A stretch of 8,233 nucleotides of DNA from Spirochaetia bacterium UBA5368 (GCA_002407865.1 DHPI01000052.1:28686-36918), one strand, 5' to 3'. Shown: positions 1-6,266, numbered from the stretch's first letter. Translations and numbers: made by a program. The notes: generated by a model not told the origin, from the sequence alone.

Positions 1-18
1 ACGACGCTCTTCCGATCT
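1..18 (+). other. Illumina TruSeq adapter remnant (not genomic)
   Basis: The first 18 bases, ACGACGCTCTTCCGATCT, match exactly the 3' end of the Illumina TruSeq universal/read-1 primer as I know it. Protein-coding sequence of the MATE family begins immediately afterwards, and its reading frame makes family-like sense only from about base 20. This is untrimmed library adapter carried into the assembly and should be masked. It also means the contig's left edge is a read end, not a biological boundary. Confidence 0.95.
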
Positions 19-19
19 G

Positions 20-898
20 ATTTTCGGAAACTTTGGTTTTCCCGAAATGGGGATCGGGGGCGCCGCCCTGGCGACCGTGCTTGCGGGCGTGGTGTACTGC
101 GTTGCGTACATGGTGATTCTGCTGTTCCCGCAGTACAGGCGTGTGTATCACCCGTACAGCGGATGGGCGTTCAATTTTAAGATTTTTTCGCGGCTTATAC
201 GGTTCGGATTTCCAAATGGCGTGCAGTACTTTATCGATGTGGCGGGATTTACCGTGTTTCTGCTTCTTGTGGGACGGCTCGGCATAACCAACCTGGCGGC
301 GACAAATATCGCGTTCAATGTCAATACGCTTGCCTTTATGCCCATGATAGGATTCGGGATTGCGGTCTCGGTGATGGTCGGTCAGTATATCGGGAAAAAG
401 AGCCCTGATGTCGCGGAACGAAGCGTGTATTCGGGTTTTCATCTTACGTTCATCTATATGTTTGCCGTCTCATGCTGTTATGTGCTGATTCCGGATTTGT
501 TTCTCGAACCCTTCGCCGCGAAGGTCGATCCCGTGGAGTTCGAGCCGATACGGCGTCTGACGATCGTGTTGTTGCGCTTTGTCGCGTTGTATTCGATTTT
601 CGACACTCTGAACATTATCTTCGCGTCGGCCCTGAAGGGGGCAGGCGATACCAGGTTTGTAATGTACATGCTGACATCTGTATCGACACTTGTGCTGATC
701 ATTCCGTCGTATGTTGTCATCGTGGTTTTCAATCAGGGCATATACGTGGCATGGGGTATTGCGACGGCGTACGTGATCATTCTCGGTGTAGCGTTTCTGG
801 TGCGCTACCGTGGCGGCAAATGGAAGACGATGAGCGTCATAGAGAGAGGCGTGCTGTGCCTTACGCCAACAGTGCCGGAAATTCCCACCGGCGAATAA
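20..898 (+). CDS. MATE-family multidrug/toxin efflux transporter, C-terminal part (5' truncated)
   Basis: This is an inner-membrane antiporter of the MATE/NorM/DinF type, a family that exports cationic drugs, toxins or metabolites in exchange for Na+ or H+. The frame is open from base 20 and reads IFGNFGFPE, then MGIGGAALATV from the ATG at 47. This is the loop and helix found in the middle of MATE proteins, so the ATG at 47 is internal and not the true start. About 292 residues remain of a usual length near 450, covering the last part of the N-lobe and the whole C-lobe. The C-lobe opens with RLIRFGFPNGVQYFIDVAGF and continues with several hydrophobic helices, including MPMIGFGIAVSVMVGQYIG and a late LKGAGDTRFVMY segment, all typical of MATE. 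The stop is TAA at 896-898. The truncation is caused by the contig end. The substrate and coupling ion cannot be told from sequence. Confidence 0.93.
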   Translation: MFGNFGFPEMGIGGAALATVLAGVVYCVAYMVILLFPQYRRVYHPYSGWAFNFKIFSRLIRFGFPNGVQYFIDVAGFTVFLLLVGRLGITNLAATNIAFNVNTLAFMPMIGFGIAVSVMVGQYIGKKSPDVAERSVYSGFHLTFIYMFAVSCCYVLIPDLFLEPFAAKVDPVEFEPIRRLTIVLLRFVALYSIFDTLNIIFASALKGAGDTRFVMYMLTSVSTLVLIIPSYVVIVVFNQGIYVAWGIATAYVIILGVAFLVRYRGGKWKTMSVIERGVLCLTPTVPEIPTGE

Positions 899-928
899 AA
901 TCCGCAACCGCCGTGAACCGTTTTTTTT
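886..928 (+). terminator. Possible weak intrinsic terminator after the MATE gene
   Basis: CACCGGCG (886-893, overlapping the stop codon) can pair with CGCCGTG (909-915) through seven pairs and one bulged C. A run of eight T follows at 921-928. The loop is long (15 bases) and five bases separate the stem from the T-run, so this is a poor match to a classic Rho-independent terminator. It is the only terminator-like structure between this gene and the next. Confidence 0.3.
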
Positions 929-1087
929 ATGCCGGTATCAAGATGCGGTTAATGTATGACGACATTAAAGTAGAAGTGTTGATGATATGGAATCGCGTTC
1001 ACGCGGCATTTCCGTCCGTTTTTGGGGCGCCATGGCATGAGCGATGGGGTCCCCGATAAATGAAGGTATTACTTCCGTGAAAAGTTA

Positions 1088-1115
1088 TTTACATTTTTTC
1101 AATTATGGATATAAT
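1088..1115 (+). promoter_or_regulatory. Sigma-70-type promoter of the cyclase gene, apparently leaderless
   Basis: A -35 box TTTACA (1088-1093, 5 of 6 consensus bases) lies 16 bases before a perfect -10 box TATAAT (1110-1115) in an AT-rich stretch. Transcription would begin about 6-8 bases after the -10 box, at 1121-1123, directly at or just before the ATG at 1124. No Shine-Dalgarno sequence can fit, so the predicted mRNA is leaderless. The boxes are visible directly; the start site is inferred. Confidence 0.65.
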
Positions 1116-1123
1116 GTAGTGTC

Positions 1124-2059
1124 ATGCTCGACCTAACGCTGATTAAAGATCTTACTGAAATTATCGGCAATAACCTCACCTCGCCGGATATTGAGATCAT
1201 CGGGGCCTATTTTTTCAAGAAATACGATACGCATATTCTCGAAGGCATTCCCAAAACCGTGACTATTTCGCCGCTCAGGGCGGCAAAGAGGCTCGTCGAG
1301 GAATGTCTGAACTCGAATAAAATTCACGATCTCGTTTCATTCACCATAGAGCTCGACAATTCGGGACTGAACGGTCGCACTGTCCGCCTTGCCGGACTCG
1401 ACAATTTTCTCTACCGGTTGACACTGTCGGGTTTTTACTTCAATTACAGCCACCGCAAACTGCTCAGGGTCGACGAGGACTCGAAAATGCTTAATAACTG
1501 GGGCGTGCTTCGCGACGGCAGGGAATATGGCATGATAGTCGCGTCCATCGACGTATGTGAAAATTCGAAGCTGGTGAAGAAATATAAGCCGTCGATTATG
1601 GAAAAGGTGTATTACAGCCTGTGGGATTTTTTCAGTGCGAAGCTTTACCGATACGACGGCCGCATATGGTCCTGGGCGGGCGACGGCGGCCTCCTCGCGT
1701 TTCGCGATACAAACGGCGGGATCATCACAGCAGTCAGTTGCTGCCTCGAGCTGCTATTTTCGCTGAGCATATTTAACTGTCTGCCGAATAAATCGATCGA
1801 GGAGTCTATCAGTATAAGGATCGGGATGGACTGCGGGAAGCTTCGTTTCTTTTCACAGACAGGAAGGATCGTTTCGGACGTCATCAACTACGCGAGCCAC
1901 CTCGAGAAGAACTGCACCAATCCCAACGGGCTTTCTATTTCGAATGAGATGTATAAAAGACTCAATCCCCCGCTTCAGGCGATGTTTCGACATACAATGG
2001 AATTCGAGGGACGAACCGCGCATTCCCTGATCCACGATTGCAGCAAGGCGCTTTGTTAA
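1124..2059 (+). CDS. Class III nucleotide cyclase-like protein with non-canonical active site
   Basis: This is a soluble 311-residue protein whose C-terminal part (about 135-300) is a class III adenylate/guanylate cyclase homology domain. Visible landmarks are VASIDV with Asp143 and WAGDGGLLAF with Asp187 (the two expected metal-binding Asp residues), SIRIGMDCGKL (about 230-240), and SDVINYASHLEKN (251-263) with Asn255 in the catalytic Asn position. Three other expected residues differ. The base-selecting Lys/Glu position is Ser183, the second base-selecting position is Arg248 by spacing, and the transition-state Arg four residues after Asn255 is His259. The protein may therefore be a diverged cyclase, use another nucleotide, or be a catalytically weak sensor. 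Residues 1-130 form a probably helical domain that I cannot name; there is no signal peptide or membrane segment. The start is the ATG directly downstream of the promoter, and no in-frame upstream alternative is needed. The gene stands alone, convergent with the SET gene. Confidence 0.8.
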   Translation: MLDLTLIKDLTEIIGNNLTSPDIEIIGAYFFKKYDTHILEGIPKTVTISPLRAAKRLVEECLNSNKIHDLVSFTIELDNSGLNGRTVRLAGLDNFLYRLTLSGFYFNYSHRKLLRVDEDSKMLNNWGVLRDGREYGMIVASIDVCENSKLVKKYKPSIMEKVYYSLWDFFSAKLYRYDGRIWSWAGDGGLLAFRDTNGGIITAVSCCLELLFSLSIFNCLPNKSIEESISIRIGMDCGKLRFFSQTGRIVSDVINYASHLEKNCTNPNGLSISNEMYKRLNPPLQAMFRHTMEFEGRTAHSLIHDCSKALC

Positions 2060-2095
2060 ACGCGCGTATCCCCGTCGTCCATTATCTGGTGCGGC

Positions 2096-2617
2096 TTATT
2101 TGCTGAATTCGGGGAAGTTCTCAACGATATACCGGATAAAGTGTGTGCCGTATACGGGCCGCAGTTTTTTCCAGTCGTTGCGCCCGATGACGCCTCTGCA
2201 TAGCGGTGAGCCGCACGCGCACGTGAAGCCCCAGTCACGGCCTGTGCAGTCGGTGCCGTAGTCGTAGGTGATCTCTTCGCCGGCTTTGATGCCGCGTCGC
2301 GCGATCAGCGTATCGCCTTCGTACCAGCAGTTCGGGTCGCATGAATGATTCATGAAATTGGCGTCGTCAAGAAGCACATCCTCCATGCGGAGATAACCGG
2401 AAAACGTTTCGAGGCCGACCTGATAGCAGTAGCGCAGAAAAATATCTTTTTGAGCGATAGGAAGCTGTTCTATCTGCCGCATGGACAGACAGACGGGCTG
2501 TCCCGGCTCGGCGGGGGCAGGGCTCCACACAAGCTCTCCTTCGGCGATGTGTTCCGCGGCAAACAGTCCGTATTCGTCCGGACGCTTCATTTTTTTTCGG
2601 ATTTTAGGATTGAGCAT
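2096..2617 (-). CDS. Small bacterial SET-domain protein (putative protein lysine methyltransferase)
   Basis: At 173 residues, this is little more than a SET domain, which transfers methyl groups from S-adenosylmethionine to lysine side chains. Early residues EYGLFAAEHIAEGELVW match the family's opening strand. NHSCDPN (90-96) and GEEITYDYG (113-121) are the core cofactor and catalytic motifs, with Tyr118 and Tyr120 in the catalytic region. A compact post-SET motif CACGSPLCRG (133-142) supplies three Cys that, with Cys93, probably bind one zinc. All key residues look intact, so activity is likely, but the substrate is unknown; bacterial examples may modify ribosomal, DNA-binding or other cytoplasmic proteins. 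The ATG at 2617 is preceded by GGAGAG (2626-2631 on the complementary strand) at a spacing of eight bases, which favours it over the internal Met at residue 10. It is convergent with the cyclase (36-base gap) and divergent from iorA. There is no export signal that would suggest a secreted effector. Confidence 0.88.
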   Translation of the reverse strand: MLNPKIRKKMKRPDEYGLFAAEHIAEGELVWSPAPAEPGQPVCLSMRQIEQLPIAQKDIFLRYCYQVGLETFSGYLRMEDVLLDDANFMNHSCDPNCWYEGDTLIARRGIKAGEEITYDYGTDCTGRDWGFTCACGSPLCRGVIGRNDWKKLRPVYGTHFIRYIVENFPEFSK

Positions 2618-2721
2618 GCGATATACTCTCCAGTGTTAATTGAGTATCCGGTACTTACGGAGCGCGTAAATGGCAAGCCGTTTTTTGTGCTGTGGATGCG
2701 ATGGCGCACCGACGTGATGAG

Positions 2722-2749
2722 TTGAAAATGCGAGTGCTGAGCCGATAAA
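2722..2749 (+). promoter_or_regulatory. Candidate promoter for iorAB
   Basis: TTGAAA (2722-2727) and GATAAA (2744-2749) are separated by 16 bases, a weak-to-moderate sigma-70-like match (-10 box 4 of 6). It would place the start of transcription near 2756 and give a leader of about 90 bases containing the inverted repeat at 2777-2798. This is the best candidate I found in the 230-base divergent gap 2618-2847, which otherwise holds no convincing gene. Confidence 0.3.
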
Positions 2750-2776
2750 AAGCTTGCCACTTTCCGCCGCGCGCCG

Positions 2777-2810
2777 TACATGTTCCGGAACGCATGTAAT
2801 GTGCGGAACG
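2777..2810 (+). promoter_or_regulatory. Operator-like inverted repeat upstream of iorA
   Basis: A perfect 10-base palindrome, GTTCCGGAAC (2782-2791), is flanked by complementary arms TACAT (2777-2781) and ATGTA (2794-2798), with a two-base asymmetry on the right. A further half-site, GGAACG, occurs at 2787-2792 and again at 2805-2810, 18 bases apart, close to two helical turns. This layout suits binding of a dimeric regulator just downstream of the candidate iorAB promoter, which would repress the operon. No regulator gene is adjacent, so the binding protein is unknown. The repeat is seen directly; its role is inferred. Confidence 0.35.
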
Positions 2811-2847
2811 TAGAGAAGGTATCGGCGTCAGCCGTCACGGTGATAGA

Positions 2848-4599
2848 ATGAAAGAATTTTTTCTGGGCAACGAGCTGATCGCGCTCGGCGCGATCAGCGC
2901 CGGGGCGCGCGCGGTGTATTCGTATCCGGGCACTCCCGCCAGCGAGATTCTCGCGTCATTTATGAAATACGCCCCCGACCGCTATGCGCAGTGGAGCGTC
3001 AATGAAAAGGTGGCGCTCGAGATCGCGGCAGGGGAGGCCATTTGCGGCAATTTTGTTCTATGCGCCATGAAACAGGTGGGCCTCAATGTTGCCGCCGATC
3101 CGCTTTTTTCGACCGCCTATACTGGCGTTGAAGGAGCGCTGGTAATTGTGTCCGCCGACGATCCGGGCCCGCATAGCTCGCAGACCGAGCAGGACAGCCG
3201 CATGTACGCGATGGCGGCGCAGATTCCCGTGTTCGATCCATGCAATCCGGTCGATGCGTACCGGCTTGTGCGCAAAGCGTTTTCAGTTTCGCACGAGTTT
3301 GAGATTCCTGTACTTTTCAGGCCGGTGATGCGCGTATGCCACAGCCGTCAGAATTTCGATGCTGAAGACATGGAAACGGCGGACCCGACAATCATGTTTA
3401 ACCGCGATCCGGGGCGCTGGGCCGCCACGCCGCATTACAGGGCGGTGCTTCACGATGAACTTCTGAAAAAGCTTGATGCCATCGCGCTGGCGGAGTATGC
3501 CGGCCGCGACGTGCCGGGCGCGAACCGTCTGGCGGTTGTCACATCCGGGTATCCGGACAGCATTGTGCGGGATGTGCAGCGCGAGATACGCCTGCCGGTT
3601 GACATCATCCCCATCGACATGCCGTATCCGATTGCAGCGGACTATATCCGTAGAATAGAAGACGCATACGAACGCGTGCTCGTTCTGGAGGAAACGTTTC
3701 CGGTAATAGAAAACCAGTTTACCGACCGGCGGCGCGTATCGGGAAAATCCGACGGGACGGTGCAGTCCCTCGGAGAAATCACCGCCGACGATGTTGAGCG
3801 CAGCCTCAGTGCGTTCGTAAAAACGGGCGCACCGTCCCGCGCGCATGTCGCGCTCGACGCGCCGCCGCCCGCGAAGCCCCGCCTCTGCGCCGGGTGCGGC
3901 CACCGCCCCGCATTTTATGCCATCAGGAAGGCGGCGCCCGGCGGCATCTATCCGGGGGATATAGGCTGCTATACCCTGGGTGTGAATCTGAACGCCGTCG
4001 ATTCGTGTCTCTGCATGGGGGCGTCGATTACCCTGGCCGAAGGGATCAGGCGCGCTAATCCGGCAAAGACTGTTATCGCCACAATCGGCGATTCCACGTT
4101 TTTTCATTCGGGATTGCCGGCGCTTGTGAACATGCGCATGAACAATTCGGACATTGTTGTTTGTATCCTTGATAACGCAACGACAGCCATGACAGGGTTC
4201 CAGCCGGTGCCGCATGAGGTATCGGACATTTCGATCGAGGGCCTGGTTAAAGGTATCGGCATACAATTTATACGGAGCTGCGACCCGTACCGGCTCGGCG
4301 CCTCCATAGAATTGGTCAAAGAAGCCATGCAGTTCTCGAAGGCGAATTCGACGCCCTCGGTAATTATTTTCAGGCATCCGTGCATAACGCATGGCGAGAA
4401 TATGGTAAAAAAACGGGTGGCGGTTCTCGATTCGTGCAGAAACTGCGCTATCTGCTACAGGCAGTTCGAGTGCCCCGCAATATATGAAGACAGGGCGGCA
4501 AATGTTGCGAGGATTGACGCGGCCGCATGCTGCGAATGCGGGGTGTGCATCGACGTGTGCCCATTCGGTTCTATTGTGGAGGCGGGTGACAATGATTAA
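2848..4599 (+). CDS. iorA: Indolepyruvate ferredoxin oxidoreductase, alpha subunit
   Basis: This is the large subunit of the cytoplasmic enzyme that oxidatively decarboxylates indolepyruvate and other aryl-pyruvates with CoA. It yields aryl-acetyl-CoA and CO2 and reduces ferredoxin, downstream of aromatic amino acid transamination. The full 583 residues match the family length. The N-terminal pyrimidine-binding domain shows YSYPGTPASEI (25-34) and SVNEKVALEIAAGE (50-63), where Glu53 is in the usual cofactor-activating position. A middle domain spans about 225-330. The thiamine diphosphate domain runs from LCAGCGHRPAFYAI (346-359) through GDIGCYTLG and has the diphosphate/Mg motif GDS (414-416) to DNATTAMTG (442-450). 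Two ferredoxin-like 4Fe-4S sites lie at the C-terminus: Cys530, 533, 536, 542 and Cys561, 564, 567, 571, the latter followed by PFG. The ATG at 2848 fits the family's MK-x-LLGNEAIA-like beginning; only a weak GGTGA precedes it. It overlaps iorB by 8 bases. Confidence 0.96.
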   Translation: MKEFFLGNELIALGAISAGARAVYSYPGTPASEILASFMKYAPDRYAQWSVNEKVALEIAAGEAICGNFVLCAMKQVGLNVAADPLFSTAYTGVEGALVIVSADDPGPHSSQTEQDSRMYAMAAQIPVFDPCNPVDAYRLVRKAFSVSHEFEIPVLFRPVMRVCHSRQNFDAEDMETADPTIMFNRDPGRWAATPHYRAVLHDELLKKLDAIALAEYAGRDVPGANRLAVVTSGYPDSIVRDVQREIRLPVDIIPIDMPYPIAADYIRRIEDAYERVLVLEETFPVIENQFTDRRRVSGKSDGTVQSLGEITADDVERSLSAFVKTGAPSRAHVALDAPPPAKPRLCAGCGHRPAFYAIRKAAPGGIYPGDIGCYTLGVNLNAVDSCLCMGASITLAEGIRRANPAKTVIATIGDSTFFHSGLPALVNMRMNNSDIVVCILDNATTAMTGFQPVPHEVSDISIEGLVKGIGIQFIRSCDPYRLGASIELVKEAMQFSKANSTPSVIIFRHPCITHGENMVKKRVAVLDSCRNCAICYRQFECPAIYEDRAANVARIDAAACCECGVCIDVCPFGSIVEAGDND

Positions 4600-5113
4600 G
4601 GGAATTCTGTGCGGCAAGGGCGGTCACGGCATTATCACGCTCAACCAGATAATCGGCGTGTTGGCGTCGGACCTCGGTCATGACGTCATATCCGCTGAAA
4701 CGCACGGCATGGCCATGCGCGGCGGCAGCGTCGCCACCTTTATTAAAATTGGCGGTTACGTATCGCCATCGATCGCCAGGGGCGATGCGGATTTCGTGCT
4801 TTCAATGGACCTTGATGAGGCGCTGCGGAATTTCGACTACCTGAAACATGGCGGGTGCTGCATCGTCAATACGCGGTTGCCGTTCGAATTTCCCGCAGGA
4901 TTTCGCGTGATGCAGCTCGATGCCGCCGCGGAGGCCCGGCGCGATTTTAAGAACAGGCATGCAGCGGGGCAGATATTGCTCGGTTGCCTCTTCGGCATTT
5001 TTGCCGATGTGTTTCCGCCTGGAAAAATATTTCCAGCCCTTGAAAAAAACCGGCGCATACTGCGCGACGCGGTGAAATACGGCATAGCGCGGAGCGCTCA
5101 CGCGCCGTCATAA
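4592..5113 (+). CDS. iorB: Indolepyruvate ferredoxin oxidoreductase, beta subunit
   Basis: This is the small subunit that pairs with IorA and belongs to the pyruvate/ketoisovalerate oxidoreductase gamma-domain family, which contributes to CoA handling in these enzymes. At 173 residues it is slightly short of the usual 185-200 but complete at both ends. Diagnostic motifs are the glycine-rich GKGGHGIITLNQIIG (8-22), SAETHGMAMRGGSV (34-47) and ADFVLSMDLDEALR (66-79). The ATG at 4592 lies inside the end of iorA, so the two reading frames overlap by 8 bases and are probably translationally coupled. GGAGG at 4578-4582, nine bases upstream, is a good ribosome binding site. A GTG at 4586 is a less likely alternative. 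The open frame reaches back to 4484, but that extension does not look like IorB. Its 3' end overlaps the end of the convergent phosphatase gene by 16 bases. Confidence 0.93.
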   Translation: MIKGILCGKGGHGIITLNQIIGVLASDLGHDVISAETHGMAMRGGSVATFIKIGGYVSPSIARGDADFVLSMDLDEALRNFDYLKHGGCCIVNTRLPFEFPAGFRVMQLDAAAEARRDFKNRHAAGQILLGCLFGIFADVFPPGKIFPALEKNRRILRDAVKYGIARSAHAPS

Positions 5114-5703
5114 TGCGATATATCGTTACACACAATGAGCGTGCGCGAGTCGTTCGGCCCAATCTCGAATACGCTTTTTGCCGCCGTATGATGGCGAAAC
5201 CGCCTGAACTCCGAAACCGGCAGATGCTGCACCGCACAGAGAAGCACTGACAGCGTGAAGTTGTGCGTTACAACCAGCGAATCTGTTCCGGTTGAAATAA
5301 TTTCATCTATCGCCGCCGAGGCGCGGGTATAAAGCTCCTGGAGCGATTCGCCCTGCGGCATCGCCACCGATATGGGATCGGTCATCCACTGCATAAGGAA
5401 TTCGCCGTGCGTTTCTTTCATCTCGAGGAAGGTCATTCCCTCGAAAATGCCCTGCCTCAGCTCGAGCAGTCGTTCATCGGTATGCACCGTAAGGCCGTGA
5501 TACTCGTTGATGATATCGGCCGTCTGCCGCGCGCGAAGAAGGGGGCTTGCGTAAATGCGATTGAATTTTTCTCCGCGAAGGCTTTCCGAAAGGCCGCGAG
5601 CCTGTGCCATGCCGCGCTCGTTCAGAGGGATATCGGACAATCCCTGTACGCGGTGTTCCTTGTTCCAGTCTGTTTCACCGTGTCGAACGAGTATCAGTTT
5701 CAT
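5098..5703 (-). CDS. Histidine phosphatase (phosphoglycerate mutase-like family)
   Basis: This is a cytoplasmic enzyme of the branch-1 histidine phosphatase superfamily, which forms a phosphohistidine intermediate. RHGETDWN (7-14) carries the nucleophile His8. SPLLRARQTA (53-62) carries the conserved Arg57, LLELRQGIFEGM (79-90) the acid Glu81, and VVTHNFT (144-150) the second catalytic His147. At 201 residues it has the size of the small broad-specificity phosphatases (PhoE, CobC or GpmB-like) rather than of the 230-250-residue phosphoglycerate mutase GpmA. The true substrate may be a sugar phosphate, alpha-ribazole phosphate or another phosphoester. The start at 5703 is fixed by the need for LVRHGE near the N-terminus, although no clear Shine-Dalgarno sequence precedes it. 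It follows the barrel gene by 55 bases on the same strand, so cotranscription is possible. No cobalamin genes are adjacent to support a CobC role. Confidence 0.93.
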   Translation of the reverse strand: MKLILVRHGETDWNKEHRVQGLSDIPLNERGMAQARGLSESLRGEKFNRIYASPLLRARQTADIINEYHGLTVHTDERLLELRQGIFEGMTFLEMKETHGEFLMQWMTDPISVAMPQGESLQELYTRASAAIDEIISTGTDSLVVTHNFTLSVLLCAVQHLPVSEFRRFRHHTAAKSVFEIGPNDSRTLIVCNDISHYDGA

Positions 5704-5742
5704 TGTTCAATAATTACAGTAATGCCATGTATTTCGCTGTCG

Positions 5743-5758
5743 CCGGCATCAGCGCCGG
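5743..5758 (-). other. Hairpin directly after the barrel gene stop codon
   Basis: On the minus strand CCGGC and GCCGG pair around a six-base loop, starting at the first base after the TAA of the upstream barrel gene. No T-run follows, so it is not a typical terminator. It might slow exonucleases or partly reduce readthrough into the phosphatase gene 40 bases further on. The stem is short (5 GC pairs) and could be chance. Confidence 0.3.
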
Positions 5759-6232
5759 TTAGAAATAGTATCGTACGCCAAGACCGCCGCGGATGTCGAA
5801 ATCAACGTGCGGAACTATGGACAATGCGGGCGCGAGCTCGACAAAGGCTTCGAGAGGGATTTTCGCGAACATGTAGTTTACGCCGAAGGGCATTCGAAGC
5901 TCTATTCTGTTTTCGTCGATGTCCTCTTTGTCTTTTCTGTCGTGATGGTAGTGATGAAACGCGCCGCCTCCGCCGATGTACAGGTTCATTTCCCTGACGG
6001 GTATGACCCCGGGAAAGTGCCGCAGATAGTCGCCGTAAAGATAGAATCCGTCGCCCATGGCGTCGCCGATGCCGCCGTCGATCGCGTCGGTTTTGCTGAT
6101 GAAGTATTTTCCTGTGATTCCCGAAGGATCGCCCAGTATAATTCCAAGGCCGAAATCACCCGCAGCCCGTGCGGCGGTGCATGCCGTGAATACAAGTATC
6201 AGTGATAGAATGACAGTGCTTTTCCCCTTCAT
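5759..6232 (-). CDS. Small outer-membrane beta-barrel protein (DUF3996/BAPKO_0422-like)
   Basis: The protein is 157 residues with an export signal: a basic MKGK start, hydrophobic core 6-17, and an ARA-A-type cleavage site near 23. The mature part consists of short alternating, glycine- and aromatic-rich strands (FGLGIILGDPSGITGKYF, FYLYGDYLRHF, MNLYIGGGGAF, IELRMPFGVNYMF, LEAFVELAPALSI, IRGGLGVRYYF). It ends in Phe157, the usual signal for insertion by the BAM machinery. From memory, the GDPSGI-GKY start, GVNYMF-PLEAFVELAP middle and GVRYYF end resemble the DUF3996 family described in Borrelia, with an eight-stranded OmpA-like barrel. One loop (93-108) is rich in His, Asp, Glu and Lys. Cys18 follows FTA and could form a relaxed spirochaetal lipobox, an alternative to signal peptidase I cleavage. 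GGAGG lies six bases before the ATG at 6232. The role is unknown; a structural protein or small pore is plausible. Confidence 0.82.
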   Translation of the reverse strand: MKGKSTVILSLILVFTACTAARAAGDFGLGIILGDPSGITGKYFISKTDAIDGGIGDAMGDGFYLYGDYLRHFPGVIPVREMNLYIGGGGAFHHYHHDRKDKEDIDENRIELRMPFGVNYMFAKIPLEAFVELAPALSIVPHVDFDIRGGLGVRYYF

Positions 6233-6266
6233 CGTGCGCCTCCATTTCGAGTGTATACTCTCTTAG

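Noticed and set aside
1021..1056. GGGGTCCCC and GCCATGGC palindromes before the cyclase promoter.
   Set aside because: Short GC palindromes without matching partner sites, a T-run or a sensible distance to the promoter; most likely chance.
472..1059. Plus-strand open frame of 195 codons overlapping the MATE gene and the following gap.
   Set aside because: It is an out-of-frame reading of the MATE gene, with Arg/Cys/His-rich low-quality sequence and no motif; the part in the gap has no independent support.
2587..2838. Minus-strand open frame of 83 codons in the SET-iorA gap.
   Set aside because: It overlaps the start of the SET gene and the candidate iorA regulatory region, has no clear ribosome binding site and no family resemblance.
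4484..4591. Upstream extension of the iorB reading frame to an ATG at 4484.
   Set aside because: It overlaps the iorA ferredoxin cysteine region, and the extra residues look unlike IorB. The ATG at 4592 with GGAGG upstream begins exactly at the family N-terminus.
3283..4617. Long minus-strand open frame (444 codons) opposite iorA.
   Set aside because: It mirrors GC-rich iorA codons, has composition skewed to Arg, His and Ala, and no recognisable motif, while the plus strand encodes a complete, well-conserved enzyme.
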